This document shows positions 1-9,143 of a stretch of DNA of 64,000 nucleotides, one piece after another. Positions within the stretch are counted from its first letter, which is position 1. The number at the start of each line of letters is the position of its first letter. Under the pieces are notes generated by a model. The model did not search any database. It worked only from the letters and a program-made list of their open reading frames with translations, and was not told where the DNA came from. Source of the DNA: Acidobacteriota bacterium. Lineage in GTDB: Bacteria > Acidobacteriota > Vicinamibacteria > Marinacidobacterales > Marinacidobacteraceae. Location of the stretch: assembly GCA_009840635.1 (NCBI GenBank), contig VXNL01000001.1, positions 1 through 64,000 on the forward strand. Direction: 5' to 3'. The translations under genes were made by a program, and so were the position numbers.

Positions 1-90
1 CCCGCCCCCCCCGCCGCCCCCCCCCCCCCCCCCCCCCCGCCCCCCCCCCCCCCCCGCGGCCGCCCCCCCCCCCCCCCCCCCCCCCCCCCC
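1..90. other. Near-homopolymeric C tract at the left edge
   Basis: These 90 bases are C with only a few interspersed G. Coding-like sequence starts abruptly after it. A tract this long and pure is most simply a read-end or assembly artefact; I see nothing functional in it. Confidence 0.8.
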
Positions 91-114
91 GCGACTGCTA
101 AGCTGCCGCTTCCG

Positions 115-483
115 ATGGAGAAGGCGCTTCCGGTCGAACCGTGGATGACCGAGCCGTGGGTGATGGGCCCCTGGGACCGGGCGCCCTGGATGCGCAGGAA
201 AAGACTCCGGCGCGTTCAGGAAGTGGTGGAGCGGACGGTGCGGTCCCGGTATCCGGGGACCGATTTTCCCGCCGTCACGGTCCACGCCGACTACGACTTC
301 GAAGGCGACCCCATTCTGCGCGTCCAGATCGTGTACCGCGGGGATGGCGAAGAGATCGGTGACGACCTCGGACTCGGTGTGAAGCTGGTCGGGGCGCTCA
401 TTGAACCGCTCGCGGCGATCGAAGAAACAGCCTTCATCATCCCGAGGTTCCGGAGTGCCGAAGACCCCCCGTTCCGGTCCTGA
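115..483 (+). CDS. Hypothetical protein preceding a HEPN-like gene
   Basis: This 122-residue soluble protein is not a family I can name. The N-terminus is rich in Trp and Pro (EPWMTEPWVMGPWDRAPW). A predicted alpha/beta core follows, with a YDFEGDPILRVQIVY strand near residues 60-75. Its end overlaps the likely GTG start of the next gene by 29 bases, so the two are probably translationally coupled. Small proteins in this position often pair with HEPN proteins in toxin-antitoxin-like loci, but no nucleotidyltransferase motif is visible, so that role is inference from context only. Confidence 0.5.
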   Translation: MEKALPVEPWMTEPWVMGPWDRAPWMRRKRLRRVQEVVERTVRSRYPGTDFPAVTVHADYDFEGDPILRVQIVYRGDGEEIGDDLGLGVKLVGALIEPLAAIEETAFIIPRFRSAEDPPFRS

Positions 484-961
484 CGGGCTGCGCGCCGCGC
501 ACCTCGTCGCCGCGGCCCGCGCACTGCTGGACGCGGGCCGGAGCCGCACCGACGACGCCCACCTTCGCCGCGCCGAGAGTACCGCGTACTACGCCATGTT
601 CCACTGCCTCGCCCGCGTATGCGCCGATCGGCTCGCGACCAGCGGCGGCGCTCCGCTCCGGTTCCGCACGCGGCAGAACGTCTATCGGGCGCTGCTCCAC
701 AATCGGGCTCGACAACGGTGCCGAGACGAGCGGCTGCTCGCTGCCTATCCCGCCGTGATCCGGGAATTCGCACGCGGTTTCGTACGACTCCAGACGCGGC
801 GGCAGAGCGCCGACTACGATCCGACCGTCGTGGTCGAGAACTCTGATGCGCGCAGGCACGTGGAGCACGCGGCGCGCCTCATCCGGGCGTTCGAGAACGC
901 TCCGGAAGCGGACCTCCGCGACTTCGCGCTTCGGGTCCTGCTCGCCGAGCGGGAGGACTGA
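455..961 (+). CDS. HEPN-domain-like protein
   Basis: The helical motif STAYYAMFHCLARVCAD near residues 45-60 is characteristic of HEPN proteins (AYYAMFH core), which act as RNases or as partners of nucleotidyltransferases. An ATG at 401 is also in frame, but the GTG at 455 is preferred because it removes a low-complexity basic extension and leaves a short overlap with the upstream gene; the protein is then 168 residues. I could not place an Rx4-6H catalytic motif confidently, so RNase activity is unproven. The gene ends about 40 bases before the next start. Confidence 0.55.
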   Translation: MPKTPRSGPDGLRAAHLVAAARALLDAGRSRTDDAHLRRAESTAYYAMFHCLARVCADRLATSGGAPLRFRTRQNVYRALLHNRARQRCRDERLLAAYPAVIREFARGFVRLQTRRQSADYDPTVVVENSDARRHVEHAARLIRAFENAPEADLRDFALRVLLAERED

Positions 962-998
962 ACCCACGGGCACCCGTCGTTCGGCCTCCGCGCGGCGA

Positions 999-3900
999 GT
1001 GGCCGGCCGGGCATCCGCCGGGGCTGGCGTGGTCGCGTCGCTCCCGCTCGCGCTGCTGCTCTCCGGCTTCGCGTCGCTGACCTACCAGATCGTCTGGGTC
1101 CGGCGCTTCGCCGTGGTGCTCGGGACCACGAACGCCGCGCTGACGCTGGTCCTCGCGATGTTCCTCGGTGGGCTCGGGCTCGGCGCGCTCCTCGCCGGAC
1201 GTTCGGGGGGAAAGCTGGGCGCGGCCCGGCTGGCGCGACGGTTCCTGCTGCTCGAAATCGGCGCTGCCGGCTTTGCGGTGGGGTTGCCGCTCTACCTGGG
1301 AGGAACGCTCCCGCTGGCGCGCCTTGCGGAGGCTGGTTCGGGGGCCTTTCTGCTCACCGCTGTCCTCTCCTCACTGTTCCTGCTGCCCGCCGCCACCCTG
1401 ATGGGTGCCACGCTGCCGACGCTGACGGCGCTGGGACGGCGGGTCCGGGACCGCGGCGAAGGACGTGCGGCCGGCTGGCTCTATGCCGCGAACACCGCGG
1501 GCGCCCTCATCGGCAGCGTGGCCGCCGCCCGGCTCCTCATTCCCGAACTGGGACTCACCGGGTCCACGTTGTGCGGGGTCGCAGCGAACGTCGCCGCCGG
1601 GGTCCTGGTCTACACCCGGTTCGGGCGCACCGTGGCTGCGGGACCGAGCGACGCCGTCCGGGCTCCATGGTTCGGCAGCCGGGCGCTCTTCCCCTTCGGC
1701 GGCATCGCGGCGCTCTCCGGGTTCGCGGCGATGGCCGCCGAGATCGGCTGGGCCCGGCTCGCCGCGCTGCTCTTCGGCCCCACGATCTACACCTTCGCCT
1801 GCGTCATCGCCGCGGTGATCCTCGGCGTCGCCCTCGGCAGCGCCGCGGCGGCGCGCCTCGGAGACCGCCGCGGCCCGAGGTTCTGGCTGGCCGCCGTCCA
1901 GCTCCTGGGAGCGGCGTCCTCGGCGGCCGTCGCCTGGTTCGGGAGCGGACTCGTCCTCCCCGTCGGGGAGCTGATCGCCGAAAACGCCAGCGATGTGCCG
2001 CACCTCCTGAACGTCCAGTTCCTCGGGACCGCCGCCGTGCTGCTGCTTCCCGGCCTGGCGTTCGGCGCCACCTTCCCGCTGGCGGTGGCGGGCGCCGCCG
2101 CCTCCGCGAACGACTCGGCGCAGGAGGCCGGACGGGCCACCGGGACAATCTACGCCACGAATGCCAGCGGCAACGTCCTCGGGGCGCTTGCGGCGGGCTT
2201 CTTGCTGATCCCGTGGTTCGGGATCGAGGCCGCCCTCCTCGCCGCGGTCCTCGCCCAGCTCGTCGCGGCTTTCCTCGCGAGTCCCCGGGTGGTGACACTG
2301 GCTTTCGCCGGCGCCGTCGGCGCCTTCGGCGTCACCGCCACCGGATCCTGGGACTGGGAAGCGCTCTCAGGGGGCCTCTACCGGGTCGCGCCGCAGATGG
2401 AAACCTCCCGCCACCGGGACTTCCTGCGCAAGGGGCGCCTGCATTTCCTCGACCAGGGCGCGAGCGCCACGGTCACCGTCAAGGAGGTGGCGGGCGAGTT
2501 GTCGCTCGCGATCGACGGCAAGGTGGACGCGACCGACGGGGCCGACATGCTGACCCAGCGCCTGCTCGCCCATCTGCCGCTCCTCCTCCATCCCGCCCCG
2601 GAGTCCGTGTTCATCGTGGGGCACGGCAGCGGCGTCACCGCTGGCAGCGCGCTCCGGCACCAGGTGGCGCGCGTCGCCGCGGCGGAGATCTCCCCCGAAG
2701 TGGCGATGGCCTCCCGGCTCTTCGAGGAGAGCAACGGGGCGCCCTGGGAAGACGGGCGCTTCGCCCTCCTCGAAGTGGACGCGCGGAACCACCTCCTACT
2801 CGACCGCGACTCGTACGACGTGGTGATCTCGGAGCCCTCGAACCCGTGGATGAGCGGCGTCTCGCCGCTGTTCACCGTCGAGTTCTTCGAACTGGTGCGT
2901 GCCCGGCTGAACGACGGGGGCCTCTTCTGCCAGTGGATCCATCTCTACAACCTCGCCGAGGAGAACCTGCGGACGGTCGTGGGCGGGTTCACCGACGTCT
3001 TCCCCGAGACCGCGCTCTTCGTGCTGCACGACGGCGACGCGCTGTTGATCGGCTCGCAGGGAGCGTTTCCCACCGCGCCGCAACCGGTCATCGAGGAGCG
3101 CATGGTCCGGCTGGCCGACGAACTCGGTCTCTACGGGATTACCGGGTTCGACGCTCTCCGCGCCTGGCTCACCGCGACGAGTCCGGCCCTCGACGCCTGG
3201 GCGAGCGAAGCGCCGCGCCACCGCGACGACCATCCGATCCTGGAGTTCCGGGCGCCGCTCTCGGTCCACGCCGCGACCGCATTCCGGAACCGCACGGCGC
3301 TGGAAGGCCTCGCCGCCGAGCCCGCGTTCGGGCCCTTCGGGCCGGCGGCGGCGCCCGACGCCCAGCTCCTCGCGGGCCGCGCCGGGGCCCTCCTTTCCGC
3401 CCAGAATCCGGACTGGGCGCTGGATCTGGCCCGGGAGGCGCTCAGGCTCGACCCCGCGGAACCGGCGGCCGCCGACGCCGTGGTCCAGGCGTCGCTGGCC
3501 AGCGGCCGGGCGGAGGAGGGAGGGGTCGCACTCCGGGCGGCGCGAACGGCGGTCCCGGATGACGGCATCTCGGCAGCCGGGCTCACGGTCGCGCTCGCCC
3601 GGCTGCTGCTCCGCGCCGGCCAGCCCGAGGACGCCGCCGCCGTGCTGGAGGCCGGACCGGCTGCGCTTGCTGACAACCGCGAGGCGCTGCTGCTGGCGGC
3701 GGAGGTCCAGGTGGAACGCGGCGACCCGGATTCCGCCGAAGCGCTCGTGCTGGCGGTGCTCCAGGCCGACCCGCGGGATGCGGAAGCCGCCGCCTGGCTC
3801 GCCGAGCTGAGCGTGCGCCGCGGCCGGGCGGAGGAAGCCGCCGAACGGGCCGCCGCCATCCTGGCCGAGCGTCCCGGGACCGAGCGGGCGCTCCTGGTCC

Positions 3901-4178
3901 GCGCGGTGGCGCTCGCGGAACTGGGCCGCACGGCGGCCGCCCGTGAGGCGTTCGGCGCCCTCGTCCGGGAGAGCCCCGGGCCCGCCTTCCACTGGGCCAA
4001 CTTCGCGGCCTTCGAAGCGGCCGCCGGGCGGGCTCCGGAAGCGGTGCGCCTCTACCGGGAGGCGGTGGATCGCGACCCCTCGAACCTCACCGCCTACCGG
4101 GGACTCCTCGAGACCGCGACCCGCGCGGGGGATGACGAGCAGGTCCGGCGGGCGCGGGAGGTCCTGGGGGGGAGATAG
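999..4178 (+). CDS. Spermidine-synthase-like membrane fusion protein with C-terminal TPR repeats
   Basis: This is a three-part protein of about 1059 residues. Residues about 10-450 hold many hydrophobic segments starting SLPLALLLSGFASLTYQIVWVR, resembling the MFS-like domain of bacterial membrane spermidine-synthase-like proteins. Residues about 530-680 form a SpeE-like Rossmann domain (FIVGHGSGVTAG, SEPSNPWMSGVSPLFT, FCQWIHLY). From about residue 790, alanine/leucine-rich helical pairs fit TPR repeats. There is no ATG; GTG 999 and GTG 1029 are the plausible starts, and anything earlier overlaps the HEPN gene. Proteins of this architecture are widespread but rarely shown to make polyamines, so substrate is unknown. 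Confidence 0.75.
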   Translation: MAGRASAGAGVVASLPLALLLSGFASLTYQIVWVRRFAVVLGTTNAALTLVLAMFLGGLGLGALLAGRSGGKLGAARLARRFLLLEIGAAGFAVGLPLYLGGTLPLARLAEAGSGAFLLTAVLSSLFLLPAATLMGATLPTLTALGRRVRDRGEGRAAGWLYAANTAGALIGSVAAARLLIPELGLTGSTLCGVAANVAAGVLVYTRFGRTVAAGPSDAVRAPWFGSRALFPFGGIAALSGFAAMAAEIGWARLAALLFGPTIYTFACVIAAVILGVALGSAAAARLGDRRGPRFWLAAVQLLGAASSAAVAWFGSGLVLPVGELIAENASDVPHLLNVQFLGTAAVLLLPGLAFGATFPLAVAGAAASANDSAQEAGRATGTIYATNASGNVLGALAAGFLLIPWFGIEAALLAAVLAQLVAAFLASPRVVTLAFAGAVGAFGVTATGSWDWEALSGGLYRVAPQMETSRHRDFLRKGRLHFLDQGASATVTVKEVAGELSLAIDGKVDATDGADMLTQRLLAHLPLLLHPAPESVFIVGHGSGVTAGSALRHQVARVAAAEISPEVAMASRLFEESNGAPWEDGRFALLEVDARNHLLLDRDSYDVVISEPSNPWMSGVSPLFTVEFFELVRARLNDGGLFCQWIHLYNLAEENLRTVVGGFTDVFPETALFVLHDGDALLIGSQGAFPTAPQPVIEERMVRLADELGLYGITGFDALRAWLTATSPALDAWASEAPRHRDDHPILEFRAPLSVHAATAFRNRTALEGLAAEPAFGPFGPAAAPDAQLLAGRAGALLSAQNPDWALDLAREALRLDPAEPAAADAVVQASLASGRAEEGGVALRAARTAVPDDGISAAGLTVALARLLLRAGQPEDAAAVLEAGPAALADNREALLLAAEVQVERGDPDSAEALVLAVLQADPRDAEAAAWLAELSVRRGRAEEAAERAAAILAERPGTERALLVRAVALAELGRTAAAREAFGALVRESPGPAFHWANFAAFEAAAGRAPEAVRLYREAVDRDPSNLTAYRGLLETATRAGDDEQVRRAREVLGGR

Positions 4179-4200
4179 GCGGTCGGCCTATGACGCCACC

Positions 4201-4441
4201 GGCTTGGAACGCCGGCTTCAGCCGGCACGCGCTGCGCCACAGCGCAGCGCACGGCGCGGCGCCGAACTGCCAAGCCGTCGCGCCATCGCGGGGGATGGGG
4301 TCCGTCCCGCCGCCCGCCTCCGGCGGGCTGTGCCGGCTGAAGCCGGCGTTCCAAGCCGTCGCGCCACCTTTTCCGGGTGGAGTTGTGACATGCGCGGCCC
4401 GGAGGGCCGCGGTGCCGGTCTGGAGACCGGCGTTCCAAGCC
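4201..4441. repeat. Three REP-like hairpin copies
   Basis: Copies lie at 4201-4229 (forward), 4331-4357 (reverse) and 4411-4441 (reverse, GTCTGGAGACC variant). The first starts 22 bases after the stop of the upstream gene. Accessory palindromes such as GGCCCGGAGGGCC stand beside the third. The cluster fills the gap between two converging genes. Confidence 0.85.
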
Positions 4442-4471
4442 GTCGCGCGGTCCGGAACGAAGGCTGAGTCC

Positions 4472-4846
4472 CTACTCGCTGTAGAGCATGCCCGCCAGGA
4501 CGCCGGCGAGGGCCAGCTCCACGGCGGTCCAGGCCAGCATGAGCGGCAGACCGTCCGGCGCCATACCCATGTTCCACATGCCGCCCGCGGGGAGCAGGGT
4601 GTGGAGCGCCCACACGAGCAACCCGGCGCAGACGCCGGTCTTGGGCCCGGCGCCGCAGCGGGGACGGATCAGGGCGTACAGGTAGGCGGTCAGCAACCCC
4701 ATCACGAACGCGTAAACGACCCAGAAACCGATGGATCCGCCCGCGCCTTCCGGCACGGGGATCACCATCATGTTCAGCACGTACTCGCTGACGTTGATGA
4801 GGAGGCCGGCGACGAGGCCGCCCTTGATGATTCCCGAAACGTTCAT
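4472..4846 (-). CDS. Small four-helix integral membrane protein
   Basis: The 124-residue protein has four predicted membrane segments, near residues 5-27, 38-60, 72-92 and 102-121, and no enzymatic motif. Start and stop are clear (begins MNVSGIIKGG). It lies downstream of the succinate dehydrogenase genes on the same strand, about 95 bases after sdhB, so it could be a read-through member of that transcript, but nothing in the sequence ties it to the complex. Family not recognised. Confidence 0.6.
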   Translation of the reverse strand: MNVSGIIKGGLVAGLLINVSEYVLNMMVIPVPEGAGGSIGFWVVYAFVMGLLTAYLYALIRPRCGAGPKTGVCAGLLVWALHTLLPAGGMWNMGMAPDGLPLMLAWTAVELALAGVLAGMLYSE

Positions 4847-4942
4847 GGGATGTCTCCTGTCCCGTCCGGCTCCCCGGGGACCGGAGCGGACCTGCCATCT
4901 TGCCCGAGGGCGGCCGGGGGATTCAACCCCGCGGCGTCCGGG

Positions 4943-5689
4943 TCAGCGGCCGGTGACGATGCGGAACAGGTTCCGGACCGGGTCGTAGAAGCGGTCCACC
5001 ACCCGCTCCTTGAGCGGGATGATCGCGTTGTCGGTGATCGTGATGTGCTCGGGGCAGACCTTGGTGCAGCACTTCGTGATGTTGCAGTAACCGACGCCCT
5101 GGGCCTCCTTCAGCTCCTCGAGCCGATCCTCGGTGTCCAGCGGGTGCATCTCGAGGGCGGCGGCATGGACGAAGAACCGCGGGCCGACGAACTCGTCGTG
5201 CTTGTGCGAGTCGCGGAGGACGTGGCAGACGTCCTGGCAGAGGAAGCACTCGATGCACTTGCGGAACTCCTGCACCCGGTCCACGTCGCGCTGGTCCATC
5301 CGCCAGGTCCCGTCGGCGGCGTCGGGGGCCCGGGGCTTGAACTTCTTGATCCGCTTCTTGACCTCGAAGTTCCAGCTCACGTCGGTGACCAGGTCCTTCA
5401 GCAGCGGGAAGGTGCGCATCGGTTCGATGGTGACCGGCCGGTCCTCCGGCAGGTCGCTCATCCGGGTCATGCACATGAGCCGGGGGTTGCCGTTCACCTC
5501 GGCGCTGCAGGATCCGCACTTGCCGGCCTTGCAGTTCCAGCGGACCGCGAGATCGCCCGCCGACTCCGCCTGGATCTGATGGACGGCGTCGAGGACCACC
5601 ATGCCCTCGGTGATGTCGGTGGTGTATTCCGCGAACTGCCCGTCGGCGCCCTGCTCGCCCCGCCAGATGCGGAAGGTTCGGCTCGCCAT
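4943..5689 (-). CDS. sdhB: Succinate dehydrogenase/fumarate reductase iron-sulfur subunit
   Basis: This 248-residue subunit carries electrons from the flavoprotein to the membrane quinone site. The N-terminal [2Fe-2S] ferredoxin domain has Cys53, 58, 61 and 73 (CKAGKCGSC). The C-terminal clusters are in CIECFLCQDVC and CTKVCPEH, giving the usual [4Fe-4S] and [3Fe-4S] ligands. The ATG at 5689 shares one base with the sdhA stop (TGATG), which fixes the start despite a longer open frame upstream. Length and gene order match the mycobacterial Sdh1 set (Rv0247c type) rather than the Escherichia coli sdhCDAB arrangement. Confidence 0.92.
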   Translation of the reverse strand: MASRTFRIWRGEQGADGQFAEYTTDITEGMVVLDAVHQIQAESAGDLAVRWNCKAGKCGSCSAEVNGNPRLMCMTRMSDLPEDRPVTIEPMRTFPLLKDLVTDVSWNFEVKKRIKKFKPRAPDAADGTWRMDQRDVDRVQEFRKCIECFLCQDVCHVLRDSHKHDEFVGPRFFVHAAALEMHPLDTEDRLEELKEAQGVGYCNITKCCTKVCPEHITITDNAIIPLKERVVDRFYDPVRNLFRIVTGR

Positions 5690-7512
5690 CAGCGGTTCTC
5701 CTCGATGATCTGCTGGAGCTCTTCCCGGGGCGGCGTCACCGCCTCCTCCTCGATCTCCATCTCGCCGTCCGCGCCCTTCCGCACCACGAGCGTGGTCTTG
5801 CCCCAGTGCTCGTCCTTCGCCGTGTGGTCCTCCCGGAAGTGGGCCCCCCGGCTTTCCTTGCGGAGCGCCGCGGTGCGCGCCACCGCCTCGGAGACGAGCA
5901 GCAGGTTCGGCAGGTCGAGCGCAGTGTGCCAGCCGGGGTTGTAGGCGCGGTTTCCGGCGACGCTCACGTTCCGGGAGCGCTCCTTCAGGGCCAGCACGTC
6001 CGCGAGCCCGGACTCGAGCTCCGCCTGGCTCCGCACGATGCCGACCTTCGCCTGCATGAGGTCCTGGAGCTCGCTCTGGATGGCGTAGGAACCGACGCCG
6101 TCCCCGCCGCCGTCCTGCCGCTCGAGCGGTGCCAGCGCGTCCCGGGTCGCGGCCTCGACCTGCTCGTTCTCCGCCCCGGAGGCCGCGCTGCGGGGATTCG
6201 CGCCCGCGTACTTCGCGGCGTGCTCGCCGGCCCGCTTCCCGAAGACCAGCAAGTCCGACAGCGAGTTCCCGCCGAGGCGGTTCGCCCCGTGGAGGCCCCC
6301 GGCGCACTCGCCGGCGGCGAAGAGCCCCGGGACCCGGGACATCTGGGTCTCCCCGTCCACCTTCACCCCGCCCATCACGTAGTGGGTGGTGGGGCCGACC
6401 TCCATCGCCTCGCTGGTGATGTCGATCCCGGCCAGCTCCTTGAACTGGTGGTACATGCTGGGGAGCTTGCGCCGGATGTGCGCTTCGCTGTCCTTCAGCT
6501 TCTCCTTGATCCAGGCGATGTCGAGGAACACGCCCCCGTGCGGGCTGCCCCGGCCCTCCTTGATCTCCCTCACGATGCAGCGGGCGACGTGGTCGCGGGT
6601 GAGGAGTTCGGGTGGCCGCCGGGCTTCCTTGTCGCCCTGGGTGTAACGCCAGCCCTCCTCCGCATCGGCCGCCGTCGATCCCGTGTAAAGGTCGGGGATG
6701 TCGTCGAACATGAAGCGGTTGCCTTCGCTGTTGCGGAGGACGCCGCCCTCACCGCGCACCCCCTCGGTCACCAGGATCCCGCGGACGCTCGGCGGCCAGA
6801 CCATCCCGGTGGGATGGAACTGGACGTACTCCATGTCGATGAGTTCCGCCCCCGCCTCGTAGGCCAGCGCGTGGCCGTCGCCGGTGTACTCCCAACTGTT
6901 GGAGGTGACGCGGTAGGCCCGGCCGATCCCGCCGGTGGCAAGCACCACCGCGGCGGCGCGGAACACCTGGAAGCGGCCCTTCTCGCGGTCGTAACCGAAC
7001 GCGCCGACCACCCGGCCGCCGTCGCTGATCAGCCGCGTCACCGTCCACTCCATGTGGACGTCGATCCCCAGGTGGATGCCGTGGTCCTGGAGGGTGCGGA
7101 TCATCTCGAGGCCGGTCCGGTCGCCGACGTGGGCGAGCCGCGGGTACTTGTGGCCCCCGAAGTTGCGCTGGAGGATCTTCTGGTCGTTCGTGCGGTCGAA
7201 CACCGCCCCCCAGGCCTCCAGCTCGCGGACCCGGTCCGGGGCCTCTCTGGCGTGGAGCTCGGCCATCGTCGGGTTGTTGACGTACTGCCCGCCGCGCATG
7301 GTGTCGGCGAAGTGCGTCCGCCAGTCGTCGCGGCCGTCCACATTCGCGAGAGCGGCGGCGATCCCGCCCTCCGCCATCACGGTGTGCGCCTTGCCGAGCA
7401 GGGACTTGGTAACGAGCCCGACGCTCACCCCTGCTGCCGATGCCTCGATGGCGGCCCGGAGTCCGGCGCCCCCGGCGCCGATGACGAGGACGTCGTGCTC
7501 CGCGACCTGCAT
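5689..7512 (-). CDS. sdhA: Succinate dehydrogenase/fumarate reductase flavoprotein subunit
   Basis: This 607-residue FAD subunit oxidises succinate. The Rossmann motif VLVIGAGGAGLRAA is at the N-terminus. The flavin-attachment region SLLGKAHTVMAEGG supplies the conserved His. Active-site blocks HPTGMVWP, TEGVRGEGG and HYVMGGV, and the C-terminal FAD motif GLHGANRLGGNSL, are all present. It begins immediately after the anchor gene's stop and overlaps sdhB by one base, so the three are a tightly coupled operon. No residue expected for catalysis looks missing. Confidence 0.93.
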   Translation of the reverse strand: MQVAEHDVLVIGAGGAGLRAAIEASAAGVSVGLVTKSLLGKAHTVMAEGGIAAALANVDGRDDWRTHFADTMRGGQYVNNPTMAELHAREAPDRVRELEAWGAVFDRTNDQKILQRNFGGHKYPRLAHVGDRTGLEMIRTLQDHGIHLGIDVHMEWTVTRLISDGGRVVGAFGYDREKGRFQVFRAAAVVLATGGIGRAYRVTSNSWEYTGDGHALAYEAGAELIDMEYVQFHPTGMVWPPSVRGILVTEGVRGEGGVLRNSEGNRFMFDDIPDLYTGSTAADAEEGWRYTQGDKEARRPPELLTRDHVARCIVREIKEGRGSPHGGVFLDIAWIKEKLKDSEAHIRRKLPSMYHQFKELAGIDITSEAMEVGPTTHYVMGGVKVDGETQMSRVPGLFAAGECAGGLHGANRLGGNSLSDLLVFGKRAGEHAAKYAGANPRSAASGAENEQVEAATRDALAPLERQDGGGDGVGSYAIQSELQDLMQAKVGIVRSQAELESGLADVLALKERSRNVSVAGNRAYNPGWHTALDLPNLLLVSEAVARTAALRKESRGAHFREDHTAKDEHWGKTTLVVRKGADGEMEIEEEAVTPPREELQQIIEENR

Positions 7513-8319
7513 CTAGAGAATCCGGTAGTCGGTCCAGATGCCCATGGAGCAGAGCCGGACGTAGACGTCGGAGAAGGCCACCCAGAACAGGCTGGTCCAG
7601 GCGAACTTCATGTGCCGCACGTTCAGCCAGCTCGAGCACGAGTAGGCGCACTGGCGGGCCGGTTTGCCCGAGATCCGGTTGAGGAAGCCCCCCGCGAGAT
7701 GGCGGAAGGAGTGGCAGCCGAAGGTGTAGCCGCCGAGCAGGATCACGTTGGTGGTGAGGACCAGGGTGCCGACCCCGACGCCGAACTGTTCCGTCCCGGT
7801 CGCCGGATCGACGAACCACATCGCCATCCAGGCGTCCCAGGAGAGGATGCCGATGAACGCCACCGCGAGGTAGAGGAAGTAGCGGTGGACGTTCTGGAGG
7901 ATCAGCGGCAGGCTGTTCTCACCGCGGTAGGTCCTCCAGGGCTTCCCGACGGTGCAGTTCACGGGACTCGCCCAGAACGCCTTGTAGTAGGAGCCGCGGT
8001 AGTAGTAGCAGGTGAGCCGGAACCCCGCCGGGGCCCAGAGGATCAGGAGCGCCGGCGACCAGGGCAGGAAGGCCGGCCAGATGCTCGGTTTCCCGCCGAA
8101 CCAGGCGTGGTGCGAGTCGCCGAAGAGGACCGGCGAGTACATCGGCGAGAGGTAGTTGCCGAACTCGTAGTGGGCGTTCTGGAACGCGGCCCACGTCGAA
8201 TAGACGATGAATCCGGAGAGGACCGCGAAGGTTGCGGCAGGAACGACCCACCAGTTGTCACGCCGGCGCGTGACCCCGAATCCCTGTTGCTCGGGAAGGG
8301 CTCCAGCGACTGTCGGCAC
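7513..8319 (-). CDS. sdhC: Sdh1-type succinate dehydrogenase membrane anchor
   Basis: A single 268-residue anchor with about five membrane segments replaces the usual small C and D subunits, as in mycobacterial Sdh1 (Rv0249c type, about 273 residues). It is unusually rich in Cys and His at membrane edges: C104, C122, H145, C202, H203, H207, C224, C228 and H236, in contexts such as GCHSFRH and CAYSC. Mycobacterial Sdh1 has been reported to hold a membrane-embedded Rieske-type cluster, so some of these could be ligands; that assignment is inference. The stop abuts the sdhA start with no gap. Confidence 0.85.
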   Translation of the reverse strand: MPTVAGALPEQQGFGVTRRRDNWWVVPAATFAVLSGFIVYSTWAAFQNAHYEFGNYLSPMYSPVLFGDSHHAWFGGKPSIWPAFLPWSPALLILWAPAGFRLTCYYYRGSYYKAFWASPVNCTVGKPWRTYRGENSLPLILQNVHRYFLYLAVAFIGILSWDAWMAMWFVDPATGTEQFGVGVGTLVLTTNVILLGGYTFGCHSFRHLAGGFLNRISGKPARQCAYSCSSWLNVRHMKFAWTSLFWVAFSDVYVRLCSMGIWTDYRIL

Positions 8320-8358
8320 GGCGGCGCAGTGTACCGCCGAAGGGTGTGGACGCCGTCT

Positions 8359-9132
8359 CTAGAACGCGCACCGGAAGCCGGTGTGGTCCCAGGCGGAGTC
8401 GGCGGTGGCCCGGTTCTCCCAGGCGATCCGGTACCCCTGACAGGAGTTCTCCGCGCAGAGGAACGACCCGCCCTTGAGGCGCCGGTCGTCGGGTCCGCCG
8501 CCGTCCACCCACTCCCAGACGTTCCCGGCCATGTCCGAGAGCCCGTAGGGGTTCGGAGGGAACAGTCCGACGGGGGCGAGGCCGGCGAAGCTGTCCCCGG
8601 GACCCGGATGCGTGGGAAAGAGGCCGTCGAACAGGTTCGCGACCGGCTCGCCGGCGAACGGCGAGCGGTCGCCCCAAGGGAAGGGACTGTCTTCCCGGCC
8701 GCCCCGCGCGGCGTGCGCCCACTCGGCGCCGGTGGGCAGGCGGCCGCCCGCGGCGGCACAGAACGCCGCCGCGTCGTTCCAGCTCACCTGGGTGACGGGA
8801 TGGTCGTCCTCCGCAGGCGGGTGTTCCGGGCCCCGGGGCCGGCGCCAGTCCGCCCCGTCCACCCGGATCCACCAGGGCGTGGCGGCCACCACCTGCGCAT
8901 CGGGGGGCTCGGTCCCGGGCTCGTGGAACACCAGCGACCAGCCGTAGCGTTCGGCGTCGGTTTCGTGGCCCGTCTCCGCAACGAAGGCGGCGAACCGGGC
9001 CGTGGTGACCTCCTCGTGATCGAGCCGGAAGCCGGCGAACGCCTCACCCGGCGGAACCCGGACCGTCCCGGGCGGCGCGGCCGGCGCGCCGCAGGCGCCC
9101 AGCGCCAGCAGCAGGACCGCGGAAGGCCGCAA
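8359..9132 (-). CDS. Formylglycine-generating-enzyme (SUMF1/FGE) family lipoprotein
   Basis: FGE oxidises a sulfatase active-site Cys to formylglycine. The N-terminal segment AERYGWSLVFH and the middle block GRLPTGAEWAHAARGG are typical. The C-terminal GGSFLCAENSC keeps both copper-binding cysteines with C-x4-C spacing, so this looks like a true FGE rather than one of the many inactive relatives. TTG 9132 is chosen as start: it sits 11 bases after the upstream stop and yields a lipoprotein signal with lipobox LGAC (Cys14). The implied periplasmic location is unusual. No sulfatase gene is in the window. Confidence 0.75.
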   Translation of the reverse strand: MRPSAVLLLALGACGAPAAPPGTVRVPPGEAFAGFRLDHEEVTTARFAAFVAETGHETDAERYGWSLVFHEPGTEPPDAQVVAATPWWIRVDGADWRRPRGPEHPPAEDDHPVTQVSWNDAAAFCAAAGGRLPTGAEWAHAARGGREDSPFPWGDRSPFAGEPVANLFDGLFPTHPGPGDSFAGLAPVGLFPPNPYGLSDMAGNVWEWVDGGGPDDRRLKGGSFLCAENSCQGYRIAWENRATADSAWDHTGFRCAF

Positions 9133-9143
9133 GTGTCCGGCCC

